The notes beneath the pieces were generated by a model, which was not told where the DNA came from, made no database searches, and saw only the letters and a program-made list of their open reading frames with translations. A stretch of 64,000 nucleotides of DNA from Plantago major (lineage: Eukaryota; Streptophyta; Magnoliopsida; Lamiales; Plantaginaceae): the NCBI GenBank assembly GCA_026545765.1, contig CM048842.1, positions 32,413,167 through 32,477,166 of the forward strand, written 5' to 3'. The position numbers and the translations under genes are program-made. Below are positions 49,065-59,791 of this stretch, one piece after another (positions within the stretch are counted from its first letter, which is position 1; each line of letters begins with the position of its first letter).

Positions 49065-49783
49065 TTGGGGGATCTAGTTGGCCGATTTCAGCAAAGAGAG
49101 AAGGGTAACTTCCCGGCGACCACAGAAACCCACAGAGTTCTAGCCGTTGAGGTGACATTCGATGAGCCAGTAAAGGTGAAGTCTGTTCTTACTACTTGCA
49201 CATGCCAACTCGAGAATACGGTGGCCCAGGCTAAGACACCGGAGGTAGTTGAGGTAGTACCTACACCGGCACTTGAGAAGCCGGTAGAAGTGAGAGTCGA
49301 TGTACATGAAAAGGAGGTAGCCACACCCAGTATTGCAACTCAGTAGACGAGGCAAGTGCAAAACTGGCTGTCCTTGAGGTATGTCCCACCGCTAGGGTGA
49401 TCCCGGCAGTAGATAAGAGCATCAGTGATGCCAATAGCTTCGACTTGGTGGTTGGGATAGGAAATTCTTCCGAGGTAACTGGCATCGTAGATACAGGAGC
49501 AATGGTTAATCTGATGACCTATGCGACCTATGAGGAGCTGGATTTGAAGGGGTTAGAACCCAGGAAATGCTTCGTCACGATGGCCAATGGAACGAGAAGT
49601 AGGTGCATGGGTGTGATTGAGGATGTTCCGGTTACACTGGATGGGGACACTTTTATGGCTGATTTCGTGGTTGTGGAGTCGACACGGGTTAAAGGCAAGG
49701 AGATGGAGAAGGATATGTTGCTGCTTGGGCGACCGTTCATCAAAACCACTCGCATGATTGTCAACCTCCACGCTCGTACCTGA
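49065..49783 (+). pseudogene. Element E: gag-pol linker and aspartic protease domain
   Basis: 49065-49346 encodes a linker (GDLVGRFQQREKGNFPATTE, then Val/Glu/Pro-rich). 49397-49783 encodes a retropepsin-like domain: VDTGAMVNLM with the catalytic DTGA (49490-49501), TMANGTRSRCMG and LLGRPFIKTTR near the C-terminus, typical of Ty3/gypsy protease. A TAG at 49344-49346 and a frame change separate the two parts. The protease frame ends at 49783, where RT would start in an autonomous element, and nothing similar to RT follows. Confidence 0.8.
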
Positions 49784-51335
49784 ACTATAGAGGTACATGG
49801 CAAGCAACGTGAGTTGCAAGCCACCACTACACCATACTCACCCCTGCAGGTTGACACCAGGAACTATATAGGGGCGCACACTAGACCCTTGTATATACAC
49901 ACTTATCTGAAGGGGAGAAAAGGAGCTGCAACAACCGGAAGAACCAAGAACTTCCAGAGTACCCGTTAGCCAACACGAAAGAGTCTTGTACATGAATGCA
50001 AAGGTACACCTGCAGGCAAGTCACTGTTGATCCCATTCTCTTTTCTTTTTCACTCTACGCTTGAGGACATGCTTGAGTTTAGTTTGGGGAGGGGGAATGT
50101 GCTCTCTAGTGTCTTGTCTGGATTTTCTCTATTACCTGAGTCTCTAGAGTCTTTCGTCCTTTACTTTATGTATGTTTTGGTCATTTTTTTCTTTTTCTAG
50201 AGTCTTTCATGAGTCGTTCTTCCAAGTTATGAAAGCTCCTATTGTGATTGTTAAATTTGCTAGATTCTTATGTTTTGCATGATATTTAACTAAGGTGGCA
50301 TAGTGGATTCAAAATTCCGTAAGGTTGTTTCTCTTGTAAATAGCAAGTCTGTTTAACTCTTTGGTCCAAAAGCCGGTGAGAAACTTTAAAGCCGATGAAA
50401 AAAAATTGTACCGGCGCCTGTGTGATTCTTTCGGGAAATGCAAACTCCCTTGTTTGCGCCTCTTCATGCTCATGTGTCCTCTATTAAGTTAAGTATGACG
50501 AACGGCACGCTCTTTATGATCTGTTTATCAAAGCCAGTGCATTACAAAGAACTGGTTTGGGGAGAAGAATTATGCTATGCTGATAATGTTATTTTTATAC
50601 TTGTAATTTGTATTGCTTCCCCTGTATTTGATTTGTCTCGGAGTGTATCTGCTGTGCTTGTGATCACTGTAGTCGTGTTGGGCGTGTTTCAAATACTACC
50701 TATATACCGGCGTGGTCCTAAAAAGCCATATTACAGTGAGGGTTGATGGCACATATACCAAACTGACACACACAAAAGTGCGGACTTCGGTAAAATAGAC
50801 ACTACCAAAAAATTGAGACTAAAAGAGTCCATAGAGGCCAAATTGATTAGCATGTAATTCATTGTATGCAAAAATGTGGTGATATGGAAGTTTGGTTGTA
50901 TGTTCTGACAAGCTGCTGCACGTGAAGAAAAAGTCCCTTCCGACTTAACTGACTGAGTATTTTGCATGAGGTATTTCAGGCACCTTTGTGATAAAAGCCA
51001 CCTTCCCTTCTCTTGTTAGTTCTTGAGTGATTACCCACTGGACACTTCCAGAGTGTGAGAGAGTTGCATAGGATTCCTTGTGAGGGATTGAAGAGTTAGA
51101 CTTAAATGCTATTTACCTGAGAAACTGTCTTGTTTAATTTTTTGTGCACTATTCTGTCAAGGTTAGTTGAGTGCAAACCCTTTGCGTCTTGTGAACTTAA
51201 TGCTTACAATGGTAGAATTCGGTCACTTGGAAGTCTAACTCGGTTGTGTGTCTCTTGTTTGTCGTTGTCTGGAGTCTAGTTCCTTTTTAATTTGTTGGTT
51301 TGCTCGAGGACGAGCAAAGGTTCGGTTTGAGAGTT
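49784..51335 (+). other. Element E: 3' noncoding region and polypurine tract
   Basis: 1.55 kb without a credible gene. Blocks are shared with element D: AAAAGCCGGTGAG...GCCGATGAAAAA...TTGTACCGGC near 50369-50415, GTATGACGAACGGCA at about 50492, CTGGTTTGGGGAGAAG near 50552, CACAAAAGTGCGGA near 50770 and ACTTCCAGAGTGTGAG near 51044. A hairpin GCTCGAGGACGAGC (51302-51315) precedes a purine tract (GGTTCGGTTTGAGAG). Possibly cis-acting RNA signals. Confidence 0.6.
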
Positions 51336-52509
51336 TGATGAGACGATAATTTAGAGTCTCATTTAGTCCTTTTTAGCGGTCTTTGTTAGTCTTTGTTCTT
51401 AGTTTTATAGTGGTTTTTGTACAATTTTACGCTTTGGTGTTTTGCTTTCCTTTTGCAGGAATTAATGATTTTAAGCTAAAACGGGAAAAAGCTGCTTAGC
51501 ATGGCTCGCCGCGGAGAGGGATTCTTTCCGCTGCGGCGAGATTTTACGAAGCTAGAAGGTTTGAGCTGCAGAGAGGCTCGCCGCGGCGAGAATTTACAAG
51601 GCTAACTCTTGGACTGCTGTAGAGGCTCGCCGCGGCGAGGAAATTAGTCCGCCGCGGCGAGAAGCGCATAACAGATTTTTGACTTCCTTATTAGCTTATT
51701 TGGATTTTTTCTTTCATACTTTCTTTTAACCTAGTTCTTAGAGAAAAGCTCCAGATTGATACTTTGACATTGAGAAATAATTGGAGCTTGGTTTTCATCA
51801 TTGTTGAAGGATTGATATCGAATTCCTGGTAATATTTGATAATTCTCCATCGTTTATCTCTTCGATTCGTGTTGCTATTGTTTATCGATTTGTATGAGCT
51901 TGCATGCGATTATCAATATGTCTATGTTTATCATATGCAATACCTTGAATTCTTTGAACTTTGCTTCTACTATGAGTAGCTAAATCACTCCGAACACAGT
52001 AGTTATGTGACGGTTCTGCATATTCGATTCTAGGGTTAGGATTCGTTCATATAGGTTCGTCTAGTTCAAAACCTTCGTAAAAACTATCAATCCAATTCAC
52101 TAGTTCAAGATTTTCTAAATCGTTTTCGGTTAAGGATCGTGGATTGACGAACCACGATTACTCTAGTTCAAAATACTCAAATGACAATTGGTTGAGGTTA
52201 GATTGATCGATTTATGTACACCGACCGCGTGACAAATATGAACGATTTCCCTAGAGCGAATTAGCATTACTCGATCATAACTGTTGTGTTCTCTTCTCTC
52301 ATTGTTAAAAATCGTTTATCTGCTTTTCTGTTTTCTAGTTATTAGAAGTAATCAAAACCAAACAAATCAAACCGTTTCCACTAGTGACTGTTTGCTTTCA
52401 ACTGCGTGGTAGCTTAATTGTTTCCTTAGCGAACAATTCTGTGGTTAGCATTGTCTGTCTACAACAACTGTTTTCTACTTGTTTTCTAAGTAGTAATTTG
52501 AGCACATCA
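51336..52509 (+). mobile_element. Element E 3' LTR (1174 bp)
   Basis: TGATGAGACGATAATTTAG to GAGCACATCA. GC-rich palindromes at 51577-51590 and 51626-51639, plus imperfect ones; number and spacing differ from the 5' LTR. Confidence 0.92.
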
Positions 52510-53139
52510 CAGTTGTATTTTCATATCTTCATACTCCTAGATATATTTCACTTTCAATTCATGAATTGTAAAAGATTCTAGAGATTCAATCTCACTTTCA
52601 ATAGAAGTTCCATGTATCGTGCAACTCTTGGTGGATTCCTTTATGATTTCTACGTGACAGGTTTTTACTTGCGATGCTAGACTGCATGTTGTATCGGTGT
52701 GAACTTGCATCTGTCGCAACCTTTAATTAGATTATATCCGGATGAACGTATAGCTCGTGACAGGCTCATTTGTAGGTCATACGTACTTATAATTCGTATT
52801 TGGTTGAATTTACAATAGCAGGGTGTGTGAACTGTGGGACCGGTAACCTTAATTGGTCCACCCATATAAGCATATTACTTGAAAGGATTTACTATCTTCT
52901 GTTGTATGTAGAATTGCATGATCTAGGCATTACCTTATCTTGCAATTGTTTGATTTTATGCTAGGGTAGAAGTATACCAACCCCAACTATCTGTTTACAG
53001 CGAATGCAAAACGAGTCTATCTGTATTTGAACTAGCTTAATTCATTCCTCGAGAGAACGATCATGTGGTTAAGAGCATTGTCTAAAACAATTGTTTTTTC
53101 TACTTGATTAAATATAAGTAGTAATTTCTGAGTGCATCA
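52510..53139 (+). mobile_element. Element D left LTR, second part
   Basis: Resumes with CAGTTGTATTTTCATATC, colinear with 56410 onward in the right LTR, and ends GAGTGCATCA at 53139. Confidence 0.88.
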
Positions 53140-53416
53140 GACATTTGGCGCCGCTATCAAGGAATTGATTCCTACGTTCTTTTAGAGTAGGATCAATTGT
53201 GGTCCGTTGCGTTTGTTTTTATTTTAATTATTTCAAAAAACCAAAGAAAAATCGAAAATCTTTAAAACTCAAATTTTTTACTTTTTATGTCTTTTTTATT
53301 TTCAATTATTTGGGCGGAACTACTCCTGGTTTATTATTTTTGTGTGTGTAGGGTAATATGGATGACTCTTACTGAGAAGTGCGTGACAATGGAGAATATG
53401 GGCACAACGAGAGATA
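53140..53416 (+). other. Element D leader before the gag-like frame
   Basis: Noncoding leader with the primer site and AT-rich sequence. An ATG at 53359 opens a short frame closed by TGA after five codons. Confidence 0.55.
53146..53163 (+). other. Element D primer binding site
   Basis: TGGCGCCGCTATCAAGGA shortly after the LTR; the same site type as in E, with changes in the second half. Confidence 0.75.
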
Positions 53417-54151
53417 TTGCATTGCCAAGAGGAATCTCTTTCACTTGAAAGCAAGGAGGATGAAAATTTCCATGATACCTGGTACAGGTATTTGAAATTT
53501 GAGCAAGAGTGGCCGGATCACGATTTGTCGGAAGATTGCATGATGTTCTATTTCCGCAAAACACTGAGAGGGGAAAATAGGAAGATAGTGGATGTTATTG
53601 TCGGTGGTTACATTGAGGGTGTGGATCTAGATCAGGCAAGAGAGTTCTTTGAACTGACTGCTTATCTGAGTATGATGCAATCCATGGGGTTCGTGCCAAC
53701 GTGTCTACTTCCAAGGGAACTAGTTGAGTCTGAAGTGATGGAAGAAGAGACGTCAGATTCCATTACTACGCCAGATAAAGATACTTCTTCTTTGTTTGAC
53801 GATGAAGGCATGGATACCCCAGATTTAGAGAGCACTTCCATCCCACTAGAGCCCATAGAGGGCACTTCCATGCCACCGAAGCCCATAGAGAGCCGTGTGC
53901 CTCATCACCCCGACACCACACATATGTCGTTACCCGAGGGGAGTTTTGTTGATCCTTTCTGCCCTTTTTCTTTGTTTCCTGTTGATGAGAGTTATGTGCT
54001 CAAATTTGAACATATTAAATCTCGACATATTCGTTTGCAGGATTACATGAGTATTGTGGGATCAACACGCAATGGAACAGAAGATATTCACTGGAAGCTC
54101 CAAGTAGGCTCGACGCATGCTCAAAATTCGTTCCCGTATGAGAACGGATAA
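53417..54151 (+). CDS. Element D: divergent gag-like protein (partial)
   Basis: An open frame of 244 codons with no stop. Residues 14-80 (FHDTWYRYLKFEQEWPDHDL, MFYFRKTLRGENRKIVDVI, DLDQAREFFEL) match the pattern of the second half of Ty3/gypsy Retrotrans_gag domains in Athila elements (W-x-R-F, FY-x-GL, VD-x-x-x-GG). The first half of the domain and a zinc knuckle are missing. The C-terminal part is acidic and Pro/Ser/Thr-rich with a repeated PLEPIEGTSMPPKPIES-type unit. The start at 53417 is simply the first usable ATG. It may help the RNA be packaged by a partner's particles, or be a mere remnant. Confidence 0.55.
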   Translation: MHCQEESLSLESKEDENFHDTWYRYLKFEQEWPDHDLSEDCMMFYFRKTLRGENRKIVDVIVGGYIEGVDLDQAREFFELTAYLSMMQSMGFVPTCLLPRELVESEVMEEETSDSITTPDKDTSSLFDDEGMDTPDLESTSIPLEPIEGTSMPPKPIESRVPHHPDTTHMSLPEGSFVDPFCPFSLFPVDESYVLKFEHIKSRHIRLQDYMSIVGSTRNGTEDIHWKLQVGSTHAQNSFPYENG

Positions 54152-55898
54152 CGACAATCTACAACAGTCGAGCCAACGACTATAAGAAAAGGCGCTTCCC
54201 GGGAGGCAACCCTGGGGTTCAGGTTTGGAGCGAGAGGAGAACCTATGGTAGCAATACTTTGATGGAGGCATACTACGGGCAGTAACTCTACAACTTTCTC
54301 TTTTAATTTATTCTTTATGCTAGGGTCTAACTATCGAACAGGTTTGGGGAGGGAAGTTGTAATATCATATGTTTAAATGCCTCGGTACAATCTTATGCGC
54401 TGCCTTGTATATATGTATATATGTGTTTACTTTATTTTTCAAATTTTAGTTTGGTGGTGTTGAGTGGTATGTTAGCCACTCTTGTGATTATGTGGGGTGG
54501 TATGTTAGCCACTTTTGCTTAGTCTTGTGTGAGTCGTCTTTTGGACTAATTTTTTGGCCTATTTCAAAATTTTTGTGTGTCGAGTCTGAGTTTTTTTGAC
54601 AAGTTGGTTATCTATTGCGAAAGATAAGCCTTTTACTGATGTGATCTTTGATGGCCTTTAACTAGTACTGAGGAATTTTCAAAAATTACTTTAGTCCGTT
54701 TCACTTGTAAATAGAAAGTCTTCCTATTCTAGCAGTCAAAAAGCCAGTGAGACGCCTATTTGAGCCGATGAAAAAATATTGTACCGGCAAATTGTGTGAT
54801 TCTAGTAGGATGAGCAAGGAAAATCCTTGCGCCACTTCATATACATGTGCACTCTTTTTAAAACAAGTATGACGAATGGCATCTTGACTTGTTGTCTTGA
54901 TTCCCAAACCCGTTAAAGGAACAGGTTTGGGGAGAAGGGTACTAGGTACTCCATACTCAGGCTCACTCCTTTCTATATTTGAGCTTTTGGTCGATTTTGA
55001 AAACCTGATTTGTATTGCTTGTTGCCGTTCTAAAACAGAAAGAAAAAAGAAACAATCTCGAGGAGTTTCCCAGGATCCTTATGATCATTTGAGATCGTGT
55101 TGGGCATTTCCAAATACTACCTATAAACCAAAGCGGGGCTGATTGTGCGTATGCTGTGAGGGTTGATGGTCATGTTCTCAAATTGCATGCCAAATACTAC
55201 CTATAAACCAGCGCGTGGGCGGTTCTCGTATGTTGTGAGGGTTGATGGGGTGTACTCCAAACCGACACGCACAAAAGTGCGGATCTTGAGCAACCTATTG
55301 GGGAACACTTGCAAAATTGAGATAAAAAAAGAAAAAAATGAAAAAAGAGGGAAAAAAGAAGATCTGTGCAAAAAGAGCAAAGCACAAGGAAAAAAAAGAG
55401 AAATAAAACGTGCAAAAAGAGTAAAGCACGAGAACGACATCTATTCTATCCCTTGTATTGATTTCGACCCCTTTTTATAAAAAATCCTTTCTGATTCATT
55501 TGAATTGAATGCAAAAGCATGTAATATTAGTGGCAGCTTTGTGACGTTTGTTGTCACCTTCCTAAGTTAAGTCTTGAGCGAACACCCCTATTTACTGGAC
55601 ACTTCCAGCCGTGAGACTTGAGTTGCACTTGATATTATCCTTTTGTGAGGGACTGCTAGGATAAGTCGAAATTCTATTTACTTGTGAACCGCAAGATTGG
55701 GATCTTTGCTAAGCTACTTGACAACGTTAAGGGGGATAAAAGTTTACATCAGTTTTTGGCTTAACTCTTGCAATAGTTGTTCCGGTAGCTTGTTGATTGA
55801 ACTCTTCCGTGTTTTGTCGTGTTTTTGTGTTTTTCTTTTCTAGGACGCTTTAGAGTCTTGTTTGCTCGAGGACGAGCAAAGGTTCAGTTCGGGGGGTT
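54152..55898 (+). other. Element D: 3' noncoding region and polypurine tract
   Basis: 1.75 kb with no credible gene, sharing noncoding blocks with E: AAAAGCCAGTGAG...GCCGATGAAAAA...TTGTACCGGC near 54739-54790, GTATGACGAATGGCA near 54868, CAGGTTTGGGGAGAAG near 54922, CACAAAAGTGCGGA near 55270 and ACTTCCAGCCGTGAG near 55602. An AAATACTACCTATAAACCA word occurs twice (55110 and 55191). The hairpin GCTCGAGGACGAGC (55864-55877) and the tract GGTTCAGTTCGGGGGG lead to the LTR. An A-rich segment lies at 55320-55400. Confidence 0.65.
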
Positions 55899-57088
55899 TG
55901 ATGAGTCGTTAAAATAGTCTTTTTTAGCCGTATTTTGTTATGTCCTTTAGCCTCTTTGTTAATGTTTTAGTTCATTTTCACGTTTGGATATTTTGTGTGT
56001 TTTTGTACTTTTTAGGTGTTTTTTTAGGAAAAGGCAAGAAGATGGAGGACCATTGTGCAATTTCAAGCTTGCCCAAAGCTTCTAGAAGCACACAAGGCCA
56101 AGTAATGGGCCATTACTCCAAAGGTGGTGACTTGGAGGTTGAGAAAAGGGAGTAAAAATAGGAAGAAGTTGAAAAAATGGGAGGTTTCCCGGAGAGGTAC
56201 CTCACCGCGGTGAGCTCCATTGACACGGAGGATCACCGCAGTCCAGCAAGCAAGAGCATAATGCGAGTTGATTCGCAGAAGTCGAGACCATGGTGGCGGG
56301 AACACCAAGAGGCTCACCGTCTTTGAAACACGATATGATTTAACACGATTTACGCAGTTTTTCCCCACTAATTCAAATTTCCACTTCCTAGGTCTTATAA
56401 ATAGACCCCTTGTATCAGTTGTATTTTCATATCTTCATACTCCTAGACATATTTCACTTTCAATTCAAGAATTGTAAAAGATTCTAGAGATTCAATCTCT
56501 CTTTCAATAGAAGTTCTATTTCCTTTCAGGCGTTCTGCGTGACTTAGAAATATCCAGGTATTAATCGTGCAACTCTTGGTGGATTCCTTTATGATTTGTA
56601 CATGACAGGTTTTTACTTGCGATAATAGACTGCATGTTGTATCGGTGTGAACTTGCATCGGTCGCTATGTTTAATTAAATTATATCCGGATGAATGCATA
56701 GCTCGTGACAGGCTCATTTGTAGTTCATACGTAGTTATAATCTGTATTTGGTTGAATTTGCAATAGCAGGGTGTGTGAACTTCGGGACCGGTAACCTTAA
56801 TTGGTCCACCCGTATAAGCATATTACTTGAAAGGATTTACTATCTTCTGTTCTATGTAGAATTGCATGATCTAGGCATTATGTTGTCTTGCAATTATTTG
56901 ATTTTATGCTAGGGTAGAAGTATCACCTACCCCAACTATCTGTTTACAGCGAATGTAAAACGAGTCTATCTCTATTTGAACTAGCTTAATCAATTCCTCG
57001 AGAGAACGATCCTGTGGTTAAGAGCATTGTCTAGAACAATCGCTTTTTCTATTTGATTAAATATAAGTAGTAATTTCTGAGCGCATCA
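55899..57088 (+). mobile_element. Element D right LTR (1190 bp)
   Basis: TGATGAGTCG to GAGCGCATCA, followed by the AATTC duplication. Contains a palindrome CTCACCGCGGTGAG at 56201-56214 and a TATA box at 56396-56403. Its intact middle shows how the left LTR looked before E inserted. Confidence 0.9.
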
Positions 57089-57093
57089 AATTC

Positions 57094-57343
57094 CATGGGA
57101 TTTTGTGCATATTTTTAATAACTATGGTTTTTTTTTTTTGCATTGATTTGGTGTAAGATAACATAAACAAACATTTATAGTCGCACTTAATGAGAGTGTA
57201 CCTCACACTACTTTAAAAATAAAGGGTGGGGGGTTTTGTGCCTATTTTTAATAACTCAAGGGGTTTGGTACTAATTCGTTAACTCATGAGAGTTTCGTGC
57301 ACATTATTAATAACTCAGTGGGGGTGTTATGCATTTAACTCAG
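57094..57343. mobile_element. Small TIR transposon, right half
   Basis: Inverted counterpart of 45341-45540: repeated TTAATAACTC and GTGCACATT words, then GCATTTAACTC at the end. See the left half for the comparison. Confidence 0.6.
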
Positions 57344-57350
57344 TATACTA

Positions 57351-57605
57351 CTCCCTCCATTACAAAGAATTATTTCCATTTTGACTTTGACTGGTCAACT
57401 ATTTTCGACTTTGACCACAAATTACTCTTTAACTTTAATAATAAATAATTTAATAAAATTATATAATGGAAATTTAAGAATTAAATTTTCAATATGTGAT
57501 TTTATTAAATTGTTTACTATCACTTTTTAAAAGTAATTCGTGGTCAAATTCAAAGATAGTTAATGATCAAGTCAAAATGAATAAAATTATTTGGACTGAA
57601 GGGAG
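57351..57605. mobile_element. Stowaway-like MITE
   Basis: 255 bp element with terminal inverted repeats beginning CTCCCTCCATTACAAAGAA and, in reverse, CTCCCTTCAGTCCAAATAA, flanked by TA on both sides (57349-57350 and 57606-57607). CTCCCTCC termini with TA duplications are typical of Stowaway (Tc1/mariner) MITEs. AT-rich inside, with no coding potential. Confidence 0.8.
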
Positions 57606-57616
57606 TAGTATATGCA

Positions 57617-59412
57617 CAGGTAAAATAGATAAATTATACTTTAGATTGTACCATTTACAGTTTATATACTCAACATTGATACTGCATAAAATTTATACCT
57701 TAAATCAACCATCCATATAAACAATATACTCCGACCAGTTTTGTCATCAGAAAATTACACGTGTTGTTCAAACGCCGACAATGTTCACGCGCTAGACACG
57801 TGTCGCTTGCAGAATTATCTCGGGATAAAATAGATAAATTATACTCCAGGTTGTACCTTATATAGTTTATATACTCAACATTGCCACCATATATAAAATT
57901 TATACCTCAAATCAACCATATGTTGAAACATTATGCTCGGGAGTCAGGCCAGTTTTGTCATCAAAAAATGGAACAATAAATTCATAACTTCATAAAAAAT
58001 TATAAAACTACAAAATTTCAATTTCATGAAATTGAAAAATATTAAGTTCAAATAAATAAAATAAAAATATTAAAAACTCATAACATAAAATTCAATTGCT
58101 TGTAGCACTCCAGCCTTAAATATCATCAATTATTGTACTATTTTTTTTTTCTTCTATGGAAGGCATGGCAAGAAGCTCCATTCTGAATAAGTTTTTTTTT
58201 TCATTTTTATTAAATTGAAATATTATAATTTTATCATTTTATGATGTTATAATTTTTTTATAACACACCCAGATTAAACGTATATGATGAGGATAAAAAC
58301 ATGTTGGTACGTCTTATTGCTCACCAAAGTAAAAATAAATCTATGGAAAGGCTTGAAAAGAGTAGCTCCTCGGAAAGAATGGTCTTCTATTCTGGCTCCT
58401 CGGAAAGTGTTCCTTGGATCTGCACACTTAAACTTGGGGGGGGGGGGGTGTTTAGTATTTTAAACTGGCCTGCCCTGGACATACCAATCTTAATTAGACT
58501 TAACAGATGGGGTCCGAACGGTATGCTCTAGGTTCCTCAGAGGTAAATATTGAACAGTAAGCATGCAACTAAGTTACATGGTCACCTTGATAAGTGAGCC
58601 TATCTATAGATGTCCCTCGGTTGGGAACTCTGTCTTAGATAGTAGGATGTCCACGTGTCAACCGGAGAGTGGTCCTTGTGTACGAAGGTTGGCTCCTTGG
58701 ACTGTAGCTGCTCGGAGATGGAAGTCTCCCTTTTCTAGGATGTGATTCTATGGGATTTATAAAGTGTACCGGGTTGGACTCAAGATGCCTCTTGGAAGAA
58801 GTTCCTCGGACGGAGCTCTCTCGAACATTTTGTCTAAAGCCTGTACTTAGTTCGTGGTAATTCGTACTAATTTTGAGGAGACATATTTAATCTCAACGGT
58901 ACAGCTAACACATGTCCGACCAATTGATTAAACGTAAATCTGACATTTGCTAATCTTTATTTTTTAATTTATCAAGCTTCCATGAACAAAAGAAGTTTTT
59001 TTTTTTTTTTGAATTAGTGGAAATATATAATTAATCCTAATTTTATTTTATACAATTTAAAAAGTTATTTTACATTTTTTTTAAATTAAAATGTTCCAGA
59101 TTTAACCACAAGGTGACACGTGTCGCCATTTTCAGATGACAAAACTGGCCGGAGAATAATGTTTAAACGATTGTTTGATTTAAGGTGTAAATTTTATACG
59201 GTAGCAATGCTGAGTATATAAACTATATACGGCACAACCTGGAATATAATTTATTTATTTTACTCATCTATTGTGTGAACATTTCCGGCGTTTAAACAAC
59301 ACGCGTCATTTTCTGATGACAAACTGATCGGAGTATATTGTTTATACGGATGGTTAATTTAAGATATAAATTTTATACGGTATCAATGTTGAGTATATAA
59401 ACTGTAAATAGT
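57617..59412. mobile_element. TIR element with doubled terminal repeats
   Basis: About 57617-57975 and 59100-59412 are inverted copies of each other, each made of two tandem units of roughly 160-190 bp (AGTTTATATACTCAACATTG, then AAAATTTATACCTTAAATCA, then CCAGTTTTGTCATCAGAAAA). The palindrome GACACGTGTC is found in both (57795-57804 and 59115-59124). The middle (57976-59100) has no convincing gene; it includes an 11-12 base G run near 58438 and a GC-richer stretch at 58300-58850 with two CTCCTCGGAAAG words. The right TIR seems cut short at 59412. Family unassigned, possibly Mutator-like. Confidence 0.6.
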
Positions 59413-59791
59413 ACACAGTAGAGTTATTGGGACGGAGTTGGCTTGCTAAGTTGCATGGGTTGGCAATTTTTGTTGCCCAAGCCTTTAAAGCCATCCCATA
59501 TTTAACGTTTTCCGTTGAATCATTCAATTGCAAAATCGGTGGCGCTGAAAACTGAGAATAATGCCGCCAGTCAGACGGTGGAGGAAGCTTAAGGTGTCGT
59601 CGGAGCGAGTTAGAGCTGCACCAGCGTAAAAAGCGCCGTGAAACCACGCCTCTGACTTACCCATTAAACTTTCAGGAAACTGGTTAGTCTGCTCGCTTCT
59701 AAATTGTTGTACTTGATATTTGTATAACCTGTAATTGTTCATCACTCAATTTAGTGAGTATCGGTTTTCTATTATTAAGGTTAGACGACGG
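59413..59791. other. Upstream region of the LINE or host-gene fragment
   Basis: GC-richer than its surroundings. On the minus strand, 59647-59413 can be read as 76 open codons starting MVSRRFLRWCSSNSLRR, Arg/Ser-rich like an organelle-targeting presequence; it ends in the TIR of the neighbouring element. This may be chance, or part of a host gene. On the plus strand it could be the 5' UTR of the LINE. Confidence 0.3.

Larger units (their letters stand above)
46538..52509 (+). mobile_element. Element E: gag-protease non-autonomous Athila-like retrotransposon
   Basis: 5.97 kb element with LTRs 46538-47762 and 51336-52509 (TGATGAGACG...GCACATCA) and exact CAGTT duplications at 46533-46537 and 52510-52514. 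Inside are a primer site (47767-47784), gag with zinc knuckle, an aspartic protease domain and about 1.5 kb of noncoding sequence, but no RT or integrase. This resembles plant elements that keep gag but need a partner's pol. Inserted into the left LTR of D. Confidence 0.9.
45996..57088 (+). mobile_element. Element D: Athila-like non-autonomous LTR retrotransposon
   Basis: LTRs of about 1.17-1.19 kb (45996-46537 plus 52510-53139 on the left, 55899-57088 on the right), starting TGATGAGTCG and ending GCATCA, flanked by AATTC. The primer site is of the TGGCGCCG type used by Athila-group Ty3/gypsy elements. The internal part is only 2.76 kb, with one gag-like frame and no protease, RT or integrase, so it depends on partners. 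The left LTR is split by element E. It lies within the small TIR transposon. Confidence 0.85.

Noticed and set aside
50438-50746. Plus-strand 102-codon ORF with a hydrophobic segment in element E, as a possible env-like peptide
   Set aside because: It overlaps noncoding blocks shared with D, where no matching frame exists.
55197-55440. Minus-strand ORFs rich in F and S in element D
   Set aside because: They are the complement of an A/G-rich noncoding stretch.
58301-58745. Short ORFs in the middle of the TIR element as a captured gene
   Set aside because: Frames are short, interrupted and cross a poly-G run; no recognisable protein.
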